From positions 1,426,001 to 1,490,000 of the forward strand of contig NZ_JAMGBC010000001.1 in assembly GCF_023516495.1 (NCBI RefSeq): a stretch of DNA of 64,000 nucleotides. The letters are read 5' to 3'. The notes below the pieces were generated by a model that did not search any database, was not told where the DNA came from, and saw only the letters and a program-made list of their open reading frames with translations. Made by a program: the position numbers and the translations under genes. The stretch is from Sphingomonas anseongensis. GTDB lineage: Bacteria; Pseudomonadota; Alphaproteobacteria; Sphingomonadales; Sphingomonadaceae. Shown here piece by piece: positions 10,263 to 17,992 of the stretch (position 1 is its first letter; every line of letters starts with the position of its first letter).

Positions 10263-10606
10263 ACGGGGCGCCCCTCCCCAAGACTGCGAGTCGCACCCCG
10301 CGAACCGTCGGTTTAGAGCAGCTTAACCAACTTCGGACAAGCCCGGTTTGTAATATGTTTCAACTCGTTACACTGTAGTTGTTTACTGAGTTACTGCCGG
10401 ATCCGCTTCTATTCTTGGCAGAGGCCGTGGCTTAACTTTAGTTAAGTCCAACTCACTCGTGACACGCCCGTGCAGCTGGACGCCTCGGGGAATTCCCAGA
10501 CCCTGCATCAGAGAGAAGTTCGCAGACGCCTGCGCCCACCGCCACCTGCTGTTCCCGTATCCCGCAGATGTTGGCGCGGGCGCTCCAGACGTGCCGAAGC
10601 CGCTAC
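10263..10606. other. intergenic region upstream of the tpsB-tpsA operon
   Basis: About 344 nt without a convincing gene, lying between the start of tpsB and the stop of the OmpA gene (both minus strand). It is locally AT-richer around 10330-10450 (for example TTTGTAATATGTTTCAACTCG), as expected for a promoter of the two-partner secretion operon, and holds the palindrome at 10431-10446. The part next to the OmpA stop (about 10490-10606) shows no clear rho-independent terminator. Confidence 0.6.
10431..10446. promoter_or_regulatory. perfect inverted repeat, possible operator of the tpsBA operon
   Basis: CTTAACT-TT-AGTTAAG is a perfect 7-bp dyad with a 2-bp centre, 169 bp upstream of the tpsB start codon in an AT-rich stretch. 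Its size and symmetry fit a repressor or activator operator; I do not recognise the regulator family. Confidence 0.4.
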
Positions 10607-11386
10607 CTACGGTTGCAGGTGAGCCGAGCTCGTAAGCACGCGGACCGTTACTCGGCGCGCGCTGGCATGGGCAGTTGCGTCAGCCTTGTCGATCGGGATG
10701 TTCATCTCGCCCATCGCCGATGCCGAGAGAACCCGGCCCGGAAGCAAATGTCCGCTCTGCTTCAGGTAATTGATGACAGCCTGGGCCCGGCGATTGCTCA
10801 GCCTTTCGTTCGCTGCAGCATTGCCCCTGGGATCGGCGTAGCCCAGCACAGACACCACATATCCCTTGATGCCTTTGGCTTTGCCTGCAATTTCCATCAA
10901 CCGGTCTTTGTCGGCCGCTGAAATGGCGGCGCTGCCGGTCTTGAAATAGATGTTCTCCTCCGCGCGGATGTCCCAATCGCCCATCTTCGAATAGGCAGAG
11001 CGAAGCTCGGCTTCGCGACGCGCGGTTTCCTGGACTCCGGCATTGATTTGAACGGCGGTTTTGTAGTCGCTGGCTTTGTAATCCACCTTGCCTGCGACTA
11101 CGCGGCCGCTCGAATCGTCGCCTTCGATCGTGACGGGCAAGCCGGGCAGCAGCGCGGCGTGCGAAACCTCTTCCTTCTGGCCGCCGAAGACGCCGGAAAT
11201 CGAGCGTATTGGAGTATTGGGCGGAAGGACGATGGTCTGGTCGCCGTTCGGCGTCTTGATCGTCAGCTGGCCGTTCTGGTTGGTGACGACCACGCCCTGC
11301 ACCTTCACCGGCGCGGCGATGGCGGGGGTCTGGAAAGCCGCGGCGAGCAGCGCAGCAGCTAGAAGATTGCGGTTCAGGCGTGACAT
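10607..11386 (-). CDS. OmpA-family outer-membrane/peptidoglycan-associated protein, 259 aa
   Basis: Start at the third in-frame ATG (11386), because GAGAGG then lies 9 nt upstream; two further ATGs lie at 11407 and 11395. A signal peptide (LLAAALLAAAFQTPAIAA) is followed by a small beta-rich N-terminal domain (VKVQGVVVTNQNGQLTIKT) resembling a DUF5666-like/OB-type fold, then from about residue 130 an OmpA C-terminal peptidoglycan-binding domain: NIYFKTGSAAIS, GYADPRGNAAANERLSNRRAQAV. The Asp and Arg that bind diaminopimelate (D and R of GYADPRG-NxxLSxRRA) are present. Role: periplasmic anchoring of envelope to peptidoglycan. It is not obviously in one operon with tpsB. Confidence 0.82.
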   Translation of the reverse strand: MSRLNRNLLAAALLAAAFQTPAIAAPVKVQGVVVTNQNGQLTIKTPNGDQTIVLPPNTPIRSISGVFGGQKEEVSHAALLPGLPVTIEGDDSSGRVVAGKVDYKASDYKTAVQINAGVQETARREAELRSAYSKMGDWDIRAEENIYFKTGSAAISAADKDRLMEIAGKAKGIKGYVVSVLGYADPRGNAAANERLSNRRAQAVINYLKQSGHLLPGRVLSASAMGEMNIPIDKADATAHASARRVTVRVLTSSAHLQP

Positions 11387-11482
11387 CGGGCTCATCCTCT
11401 CGGCCAATCGTCAAATGATGGCCGAATTTTGAGCACGCTGCGGGCACGCCGGTATCGGGGAAAACCCGCTATTCGCGGGGGT

Positions 11483-11704
11483 TCAAGCGCGCTCTTTTAC
11501 GCGCTCGCTGAGCCTTCCGATTTCGTTGTGAATGGCCTCGTACACGCGGCGGAGGCTCGACAGGCGAACTTCGTCGAGAGACCGGCTCGAGAAATCATCA
11601 TCCGGCAGCGGCAGGCGAGCGAAGAAATACTCCTTGCCCCCATCGTCCCTGCCGAGCGAAAGTTCGATCTCGTCGGATCCAACGACAAATGACTGCAGCC
11701 GCAT
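11483..11704 (-). CDS. small acidic hypothetical protein, 73 aa
   Basis: Short ORF with a plausible Shine-Dalgarno (GGGAGTGG) 4-5 nt before ATG 11704. The product is hydrophilic and acidic in the middle (LPLPDDDFSSRSLDEVR) with a C-terminal amphipathic helix (RRVYEAIHNEIGRLSERVKE). No family recognised. Overlapping frames in the same place have lower coding quality. Confidence 0.5.
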   Translation of the reverse strand: MRLQSFVVGSDEIELSLGRDDGGKEYFFARLPLPDDDFSSRSLDEVRLSSLRRVYEAIHNEIGRLSERVKERA

Positions 11705-11770
11705 AAAGCCACTCCCAATTGCCCCACCTAAGAGTGTGAGCGACGGGATGTGTATGGGGGATTAAGCGTT

Positions 11771-11812
11771 GCGCCGCCGGAAACATCGGAGGAGGAATGT
11801 TTCCGGCGGCGC
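11771..11812 (-). terminator. strong perfect hairpin downstream of the OmpA-like lipoprotein gene
   Basis: A 16-bp perfect stem (GCGCCGCCGGAAACAT paired with its complement) and a 10-nt loop lie about 39 nt after the stop of the minus-strand gene 11851-12405. No clear T-run follows on the minus strand, so it may end transcription only partly or protect the mRNA 3' end. On the plus strand the loop reads CGGAGGAGGA. Confidence 0.5.
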
Positions 11813-11850
11813 CAGGCCCGCTCTGAAGGCCGATAGAGACGTGCTGGTTT

Positions 11851-12405
11851 CTACTGAACGACGGTGACCACCACTCGTCGGTTCATGTCGTTGTTGCCGT
11901 CGGCAATCTGCTGCTCTTCGCCGTGGCTGAACAGCATCATCCGGTTGAGCGCGACTCCCTGGTCGCGGAGGTAATTGTATACCTCCCGCGCCCGCCGAAG
12001 TCCGAGCTCGCGATTGCTCTTCGCGCCGCCGCGCGGATCGGCAAAGCCTTCGATTTCGATATATGCGCTTCTGTCTGCCGCCTTGAGACCGGCCAGAGCT
12101 GTATCCAGCTTGGCCGCTTCCTCGGCTTTCAGCCTGTAGCTTCCGGTGTCGAACAGCAGGGCTGTCTCGCCGACCTTCTGGTAGTTGAACTTGCCCTTTT
12201 CGACGGCTGCCAGGCGCGTGTCATGTTCGCTGGTCTTGGCCTCGACCGCGCCTACGCGGCTATTCATCTGCCCCGCGAGAGCATCCACGCTCGATTGAAC
12301 CGTGGCAATTCTCTCGTTCACGTAATCTTCCGTGGCGCATCCGCCCAACGCAACGGCTGCCACTGCAACTGCCGCGAACGCTAACTGCTTCTTCCTGTTC
12401 GTCAT
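11851..12405 (-). CDS. OmpA-domain lipoprotein (Pal-like), 184 aa
   Basis: ATG 12405 is chosen because GAGG lies 9 nt upstream and a lipoprotein signal follows at once (AVAVAAVALGGC lipobox, Cys about residue 23). Residues about 30-75 form a short coiled coil (ERIATVQSSVDALAGQMNSRVGAVEAKTS), then an OmpA peptidoglycan-binding domain (LLFDTGSYRLKAEEAAKLD, GFADPRGGAKSNRELGLRRAREV, DMNRRVVVTV). The DAP-binding D and R are kept. It probably tethers the outer membrane to peptidoglycan, as Pal or OmpA-type lipoproteins do. No tol genes are adjacent, so I do not call it pal. Confidence 0.82.
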   Translation of the reverse strand: MTNRKKQLAFAAVAVAAVALGGCATEDYVNERIATVQSSVDALAGQMNSRVGAVEAKTSEHDTRLAAVEKGKFNYQKVGETALLFDTGSYRLKAEEAAKLDTALAGLKAADRSAYIEIEGFADPRGGAKSNRELGLRRAREVYNYLRDQGVALNRMMLFSHGEEQQIADGNNDMNRRVVVTVVQ

Positions 12406-12860
12406 GATGCCCGTCCTCATTGTTGGGGCCGCGATACGCTGCGTGCGGCGCGAGTTCCTCGATTTGCCTAGGGGCTTGCGCCGGAGGCGCTCCATCAGTG
12501 GAAACCCGATGAGTGGGGGCGGTTGATTCAGGACCCGTTGCCGGTCGCAACCCTTGGTTCCACAGGCTTTGTGAAGGGCGCAACGTGCCCGACAGCAGAG
12601 GTATGTACGTAGGTGATAGCAGCAGCTTGTCGCGCGTGACTTTATGGCCAAGACAGGACGGCGCTGGCGTGAAGGCCCGTCTTCGCTCTCCTCCCCACCC
12701 CGTGAGGGCGGGCCTTCCTCCTCCGCCAGGCCGATCGCGCTCGACAGCTCGCCGAGCCGAAAGCGGCGCGCTCGCCGCTGTTCAATTTCCTCGGGGTTTT
12801 GGCTGAGTGACTCGATGTCGCGGCGAGGCGACAGATGACGCGCCAGATCGGGGATTGCAC

Positions 12861-13061
12861 ATGTCCAGCAACAGACTCTTCATCGTCATCGGAGCACTGA
12901 TTTTCGCCGCGCTCGCGCTCGCGAGCCTTTATCGTTTGATGGTCGGTTTCCCGATCACGATCAGCGGCCATGCGATCGGACAGACGACCAGCCTGTTTGC
13001 GTTCGCGATTTCTACGGCGCTGTGCCTGATGCTGCTCAAGAGCGCGTTCAGCACTCGCTAG
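12861..13061 (+). CDS. small two-helix membrane protein, 66 aa
   Basis: ATG 12861 follows GGGAT at about 6 nt. The product has two predicted transmembrane helices (LFIVIGALIFAALALASLY and SLFAFAISTALCLMLL) joined by a short loop (RLMVGFPITISGHAIGQ) and a basic end. No family recognised. A GC-rich hairpin follows directly. Confidence 0.55.
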   Translation: MSSNRLFIVIGALIFAALALASLYRLMVGFPITISGHAIGQTTSLFAFAISTALCLMLLKSAFSTR

Positions 13062-13065
13062 AAGC

Positions 13066-13093
13066 GGGCGCCCGCCGGTTGGGCCGGGCGCCC
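13066..13093. terminator. bidirectional GC-rich hairpin between convergent genes
   Basis: GGGCGCCCG (13066-13074) pairs with CGGGCGCCC (13085-13093) over a 10-nt loop. It sits between the stop of the small membrane protein (plus) and the stop of the asparaginase gene (minus), so it could terminate both. No long T-run is seen on either side. Confidence 0.5.
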
Positions 13094-13109
13094 CCACCCG
13101 CCGCTCCGT

Positions 13110-14165
13110 TCAATATTGATCGAAATACTGCTGGACCTGGCGCGGGTCCGCCGTTTTCGTCAGCGCCAGCTGAAGCAGCACTCGCGACTTGCCGGGGTTG
13201 AGCTCGCCCGAAGCGACGAAGTTCATCTTGTCATCATCGATTTCGTTGTTGCGGTAGATGATCCCGGAGCCAGTCCTGGTGCTCCGAACGACGACGACCC
13301 CGGCCTTCGCTGCTTCCGCGAGGCGGTTGAGCGCGGGCTCCGTCATGTTCCCGGCACCGACGCCGGCGATGACGAGCCCCTTTGCGCCGTTTTTCACGGC
13401 CGCGTCGATCAGGTCCACGCTCATGTTGGGATAGGCATAGAGAATATCGACGCGCGGAAGGCTCGTCAGTCCATCGACCGAAAAGACGCTCGTGCGCCCG
13501 TACTTCTTTTCGAGCGGCGCGAACCAGTTGATGGTGCCGGTGTTGGCAAGCGCCGCCGGGCCCCTGTTAACGCTCGCGAACGTTTGCACGCGCGTCGCAT
13601 TGGTCTTGGTCGCGTTACGTGCATAGTCGAGCTCGTCGTTCAACGAGATCAAGACGCCGCGCCCGCGCGCCAGCGGGCTCGCTGCGGCGGCGACTGCATT
13701 GTAGAGATTGCCCGGGCCGTCGGCGCTGATTGCGGTTGCAGGGCGCATTGCAGCAACCATCACGATCGGCTTGTCGCTGTGCGTGACCAGGCTCAGGAAA
13801 TAGGCAGTTTCCTCAAGAGTGTCGGTGCCGTGGGTGATGACCACGCCGTCGTAATCGGGTGAGTTCAGGATCGCGTTCACGCGGTTGGCAAGCTTCAGCC
13901 ACACCTCGTCATTCATGTCCTGGCTGCCGATCTTCACGACCTGTTCGCCGCTGATAACCGCGAGCTTGTTCAGGTTCGGCACCGCGTCGATCAGCTGCTG
14001 AACGTCGAACGCGCCCGCCTTGTATCCATATTCCCCGGCCTTGGCCTGGGCGCCGGCAATGGTGCCGCCGGTGGCAACGATGCGCACGCGCGCGCTTTGC
14101 GCGTCCGCAACTGAGCCGAAGGACACGCTGGCGAGTAGCCCGAGGGTGAAGATGAAACGACGCAT
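13110..14165 (-). CDS. ansB: type II (periplasmic) L-asparaginase, 351 aa
   Basis: Hydrolyses L-asparagine to L-aspartate and ammonia in the periplasm. A cleavable signal peptide (MRRFIFTLGLLASVSFGSVADA) marks export. Both catalytic threonines are in place: ATGGTIAG (T35) and THGTDTLEETA (T114, with D115), together with the SQDM and NATKTNAT segments of the active site. Length fits type II enzymes. It is the last gene of a run with aspT and aspD (17 nt after the aspD stop, Shine-Dalgarno AAAGGA). That context suggests its aspartate feeds the AspT exchanger directly. Confidence 0.9.
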   Translation of the reverse strand: MRRFIFTLGLLASVSFGSVADAQSARVRIVATGGTIAGAQAKAGEYGYKAGAFDVQQLIDAVPNLNKLAVISGEQVVKIGSQDMNDEVWLKLANRVNAILNSPDYDGVVITHGTDTLEETAYFLSLVTHSDKPIVMVAAMRPATAISADGPGNLYNAVAAAASPLARGRGVLISLNDELDYARNATKTNATRVQTFASVNRGPAALANTGTINWFAPLEKKYGRTSVFSVDGLTSLPRVDILYAYPNMSVDLIDAAVKNGAKGLVIAGVGAGNMTEPALNRLAEAAKAGVVVVRSTRTGSGIIYRNNEIDDDKMNFVASGELNPGKSRVLLQLALTKTADPRQVQQYFDQY

Positions 14166-14182
14166 GGCGGGTTCCTTTCCGA

Positions 14183-15811
14183 TCAGTGGGGCTGTGGCGC
14201 CAACGGCGGCGCCTGCGGGGCAAGGCTTGCTTCGTAAGCCACGCGATAGCCTTTGGAGATGCTTCGGACGGCGCGTCCGATATCGTCGTAAACGTGGTCC
14301 GGAAGGTTGGCGAAGGAGACTCGCACCGACCAGTCGGGCGCTGCGAAGCCGTTGCCGTTGAGAAGGACGATTCCGTGTTGCTCGGCGAGCCTGAACACGG
14401 GGTCGAGCGGGTGGACGTTCGCCTTCACCCAGTTGACGACGTCTTCGCCCAGATACTTCCGCATCCAGAATTCGAAGTCGATCAGCCCGTAATAATAATC
14501 GTAGTTCGGATTATCGAGGACCTCGATGCCGAGACCCTCGATCGTCGCCTCGAACCTCTTTTTCACGATGCCGATGCAGGCGCGCTGGTAGTCCTTGGCG
14601 GTGTCCATCAATTCGTAGATCGAGAAGATCGACATCATGACTTGCTGTGGCAGCGACAGGCCGGCCGTGTGGTTTAGAGCGACGTCGCGGCTGTCGGCGA
14701 CGATTCGGTCGATGAAGGCAAGCTTGTCCGGCTCAAGAGTCAGCGCATGATAACGGTGGTTGATCGTCGCCTTGATCTCTTCCGAGTGGCTCCTGACCAG
14801 GCGGTCGAGGACGTTGTCCTCGTGAAGCGCGATGATTCCGAGCCGCCAGCCGGTGCAGCCGAAATATTTGCTGTAGGAATAGACCCCGATCGTGTTGTGC
14901 GGGAACGCCCCCATCAGCGAACGGAAGCCGGGCACGAACGTCCCGTAAACGTCGTCGGTCAGCAGGATGAGGTCGGGCCTGGCCTCCAGGATCTTGCCGA
15001 TCCGGTCGATCGTCTCGGCCGACAGGGCCATTGCGCTTGGATTGCCGGGATTGACGACGAAGAAGGCCTTGATCGCGGGATTGAGTAGCTTGTCGAGATC
15101 GTCGCCGATCTGGAAACGGTCTTCCTGAAGCGAATGGATCTCGGTGATCTCGAGCCCGTAATCCTCGAGGATCGGCATTTCGAGATAGGGCGTGAAGATT
15201 GGAACAGACAGCGCGATCCGGTCGCCCGGATTGAGCAGCCGGTTCGTCTTAAGCGACTTGAAGATGTAGCACATTGCGGCCGTCCCGCCCTCGACCGCGT
15301 AGAGCTTGAACGTGCCTTCCGGCCGCGGATCTCCGCACATCGCCCACTGGATATATTCGCGGACCACGATCTCGGCATGTTTGAGCATCCGGTCCGGCAC
15401 GGGGTAGTTGTCGCCAATGATGGAATCGACGAGCTCGTGGACGAATTCGTCCTCAACGAAGCCGAATTTCTCGAGCGCCCACGAGACCATGTCAGCCAGG
15501 AACGCCGCGCCCGGCGTCGAGCCCTTGGTCGCCAGCCAGGAGCGAAGCCGCTCGCCAATCCCCTTCGCCTTGGCCATCCCGCCGATGGCGGGCGGCAGGT
15601 CGAGCACCCGCCTGCTTTCAGTCATCGCGAACTGGCCGAGAAGGAAGAAGGCGTCGCGCGGAACGGTCGCGATCCAGTTCGGATTTCCGCGCCCCGCATT
15701 GATGAAGGAAATCGCCTCGTCGTCGGACCTCTTGAGGGCTTCCTTGATCAGGAAGTCCTTGATCTCGAAAGGGCTCAACGCCTGATATTCCTTCAGTGTC
15801 ATGACATCCAT
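14183..15811 (-). CDS. aspD: aspartate 4-decarboxylase (PLP enzyme), 542 aa
   Basis: Converts L-aspartate to L-alanine and CO2 in the cytoplasm, consuming a proton. The sequence is the characteristic long fold-type I PLP enzyme: FINAGRGNPNW near the N-terminus, FFVVNPGNPSAMALS, TDDVYGTFVP (PLP-binding Asp/Tyr), and SYSKYFGCTGWRLG with the Schiff-base lysine. The length (about 540) fits aspartate 4-decarboxylases and not ordinary aminotransferases (about 400). ATG 15811 lies 5 nt after GGAGG; a TTG further upstream is less likely. It starts 28 nt after aspT and is followed 17 nt later by ansB. Confidence 0.9.
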   Translation of the reverse strand: MDVMTLKEYQALSPFEIKDFLIKEALKRSDDEAISFINAGRGNPNWIATVPRDAFFLLGQFAMTESRRVLDLPPAIGGMAKAKGIGERLRSWLATKGSTPGAAFLADMVSWALEKFGFVEDEFVHELVDSIIGDNYPVPDRMLKHAEIVVREYIQWAMCGDPRPEGTFKLYAVEGGTAAMCYIFKSLKTNRLLNPGDRIALSVPIFTPYLEMPILEDYGLEITEIHSLQEDRFQIGDDLDKLLNPAIKAFFVVNPGNPSAMALSAETIDRIGKILEARPDLILLTDDVYGTFVPGFRSLMGAFPHNTIGVYSYSKYFGCTGWRLGIIALHEDNVLDRLVRSHSEEIKATINHRYHALTLEPDKLAFIDRIVADSRDVALNHTAGLSLPQQVMMSIFSIYELMDTAKDYQRACIGIVKKRFEATIEGLGIEVLDNPNYDYYYGLIDFEFWMRKYLGEDVVNWVKANVHPLDPVFRLAEQHGIVLLNGNGFAAPDWSVRVSFANLPDHVYDDIGRAVRSISKGYRVAYEASLAPQAPPLAPQPH

Positions 15812-15839
15812 ATCGGCCTCCAAGGCGAGTTGGCGAACG

Positions 15840-17519
15840 TCAGCTCATCAACAGAACGACAGCCATTCCGAAGATCGTGAGAAGCGTGTTTCCGACGGCG
15901 TAGGGCATGCCGTAGCCAAGGGCGGGAACCTTGCTCTTGGCCTCTTCCTGAACCATGCCGAGCGCCGCCGTCGTAGTCCTCGCGCCGGCGACGACGCCGA
16001 ACAGGATCGCGGGGTGGAACTTGAAGACGTAGCGGCCGAGATACAGGCCGGCGACCAGTGGGATCGACGTGGCAACGATGCCCCACAGGAACAGGCTGAT
16101 GCCTTCTTCGATCAGTCCCTGCACGAAGCCGGGGCCGGCGTTGATCCCAACGATTGCGATGAAGACGTTCAGCCCCAGGGTATTCATCAGCCACAGCGAG
16201 GGAGCAGGGATATTGCCGATGATCGGATTGACCGCCCGAAGGTAGCCGAGGATCAGCCCCAGCAACAGGGCGCCGCCTGCCGGCGACAGGCTGATCGGCA
16301 CTCCCGAAATTGTCAGGGTGAGGGCGCCAATAAGGCCGCCCACGACGATTCCCGCTGCGACCACGGCGAGATCGGTCGCTTCCGTCGGACGATCTGCATA
16401 GCCGAGCGCGGCAACGGCCTCGGCTGTTCGGCGCGTGGAGCCGACGATCGTCAGTATGTCTCCGCGAAGAATTTCGATGTTCGGGTAGACGGGGATCTCG
16501 ACCAGGTTGCGGACGATCTTCCTGAGGAAAATGCCCTGGGCGAACGGAGCTTCGGCGAGCTCGCTGATCGTCTTGTTGCTGTACGCCTTGTTGCGAACGA
16601 GGACGTCGACCTTTTCGACCGAAAGGTCGAGCAATTCGCGATCCGTGACCTCGGCAAGTTTCGTGTCCAGTTGCTCGACGAGGAAATCTCTCGGGCCGGA
16701 AATGACTGCCACATCGCCTGCCTGAAGGACCGTATCGTCATTCGCGTCGACGATCTCGTCGCCCCGGCGAACGCGCTCGGCGAATATGCGTACGCCTGGG
16801 AACGCATCGCGAAGCGTCTTTCCTGCCAGGCCGCTCGCTTCCGTGACCCGATAGGCATGGGCATCGAACTTGCGGTAGGCCGAAGCGATGTTGGGATCGC
16901 TTTCCATGGCCCCGCCCAGGTCGGCCTCATACTGAACGCAGGCGGCCGGCAGATCGATGCGCAGAAGCTTCGGGCCGAGCGTGGCAATGACGATTGCCGA
17001 CCCGACCGTCCCGTAGATGTAAGTGACGGCATAGCCGACGGGTATCTTGTCGAGGATCGCCTTGACCGCCGCCGGGTCCTGGCCAAGCCGGTTGATCTGG
17101 TCGGTGGCCACGCCGATCGACGCCGAAATGGTCTGCGATCCGGCGTAGATTCCCGCCGCATAACCGATGTCGAACCCGCCGAATTTCGATACCGCCACAA
17201 CCGACGCAAGGCACAGCGAACAGACGATCACCGTGAAGAGGATCTGTTTGGGGCCCTCCTTGCTCAGGCCGGCGAAGAATTGCGGACCCACGCCGTAACC
17301 GACGGCGAAGAGGAAGAGCAGGAAGAAGGCGGACTTGATCGGACCGGCAATCGGTATTCCCAATTGCCCGACCACAATCGCCGCCAACAGTGTGGCGGTG
17401 ACGTTGCCGAGCGAAAACCCGCCGAGCTTTTTCGGGCCGATCCAGAAGCCGAGGGCGAGCGCGACGAAGATCAGGAGCTCGGGGTAAGTCTTCAGCGTGT
17501 CGATGAACCAGGCGGTCAT
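15840..17519 (-). CDS. aspT: aspartate:alanine exchanger family transporter, 559 aa
   Basis: Electrogenic antiporter of the AAEx family that takes up aspartate(1-) against alanine(0). Ten or more membrane helices are arranged as two repeats of about five (start TAWFIDTLKTYPELLIFVALALGFWIG and, after residue about 380, AVVAAGIVVGGLIGALTLTISGVPISL), with the family GP-rich segments (AVGYGVGPQFF; VGINAGPGFVQGL). Between them lie two RCK_C-type cytoplasmic domains (ERVRRGDEIVDANDDTVLQAGDVAVISG and VEIPVYPNIEILRGDILTIVGS). The first residues of the longer frame are Pro/Arg-rich and not membrane-like, so ATG 17519 is preferred. Directly followed by aspD, the classic partner. Confidence 0.9.
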   Translation of the reverse strand: MTAWFIDTLKTYPELLIFVALALGFWIGPKKLGGFSLGNVTATLLAAIVVGQLGIPIAGPIKSAFFLLFLFAVGYGVGPQFFAGLSKEGPKQILFTVIVCSLCLASVVAVSKFGGFDIGYAAGIYAGSQTISASIGVATDQINRLGQDPAAVKAILDKIPVGYAVTYIYGTVGSAIVIATLGPKLLRIDLPAACVQYEADLGGAMESDPNIASAYRKFDAHAYRVTEASGLAGKTLRDAFPGVRIFAERVRRGDEIVDANDDTVLQAGDVAVISGPRDFLVEQLDTKLAEVTDRELLDLSVEKVDVLVRNKAYSNKTISELAEAPFAQGIFLRKIVRNLVEIPVYPNIEILRGDILTIVGSTRRTAEAVAALGYADRPTEATDLAVVAAGIVVGGLIGALTLTISGVPISLSPAGGALLLGLILGYLRAVNPIIGNIPAPSLWLMNTLGLNVFIAIVGINAGPGFVQGLIEEGISLFLWGIVATSIPLVAGLYLGRYVFKFHPAILFGVVAGARTTTAALGMVQEEAKSKVPALGYGMPYAVGNTLLTIFGMAVVLLMS

Positions 17520-17629
17520 GGCCGATCGATGCGGCTCCGGTCCGCGGCACGGTATCGGGGTTTGCACCCAATTAGTTCAGCGAAGGCACCTGACCGGCCT
17601 GGCGCGGGCGAACCGGGCCGCGTATCCGG

Positions 17630-17854
17630 TCAGAGCCAGATGCCCACTCGCTTTTCGAGTTGCTTCGTGACGTGCCGCTGGTGGACGTCGTGCCCGAACA
17701 GGACGCGTTCGTGCGCCATAATGCCCTGCGCGAGGTCGGTATAGCGCGACGCCAGCTGCATATGAGCGCGACGCGCTTCGGTGTTTCCGGCCTCGCCGGC
17801 GGCGCGAAGTTCCTCTTCCGCGCGGTGGCTGAAGTAGGCGAGGTCCGATTCCAT
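17630..17854 (-). CDS. small helical hypothetical protein, 74 aa
   Basis: ATG 17854 has GAGGAG about 10 nt upstream; an in-frame TTG two codons earlier is possible. The product is a single hydrophilic helical chain rich in Ala, Glu, Arg and His (SHRAEEELRAAGEAGNTEAR, ending with Trp-Leu). No family name known to me; position between the porin and aspT on the same strand suggests co-expression but proves nothing. Confidence 0.55.
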   Translation of the reverse strand: MESDLAYFSHRAEEELRAAGEAGNTEARRAHMQLASRYTDLAQGIMAHERVLFGHDVHQRHVTKQLEKRVGIWL

Positions 17855-17992
17855 GGGCAACTATCTCCTCGACCGAGGTTTAGCCCGTCGAGCGAACGCT
17901 CCCCATCGGCACAAGCCCCGAGATTGCCGTAGCTGCATTTGCTTAGGGACAATTCGCTCGCCCCAATCAGGTCGAAGCGCCAGCGATTGCCG

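Noticed and set aside
12642-13097. Minus-strand open frame opposite the small membrane protein
   Set aside because: Basic, low-complexity translation; the plus-strand frame has two clear membrane helices and a ribosome site.
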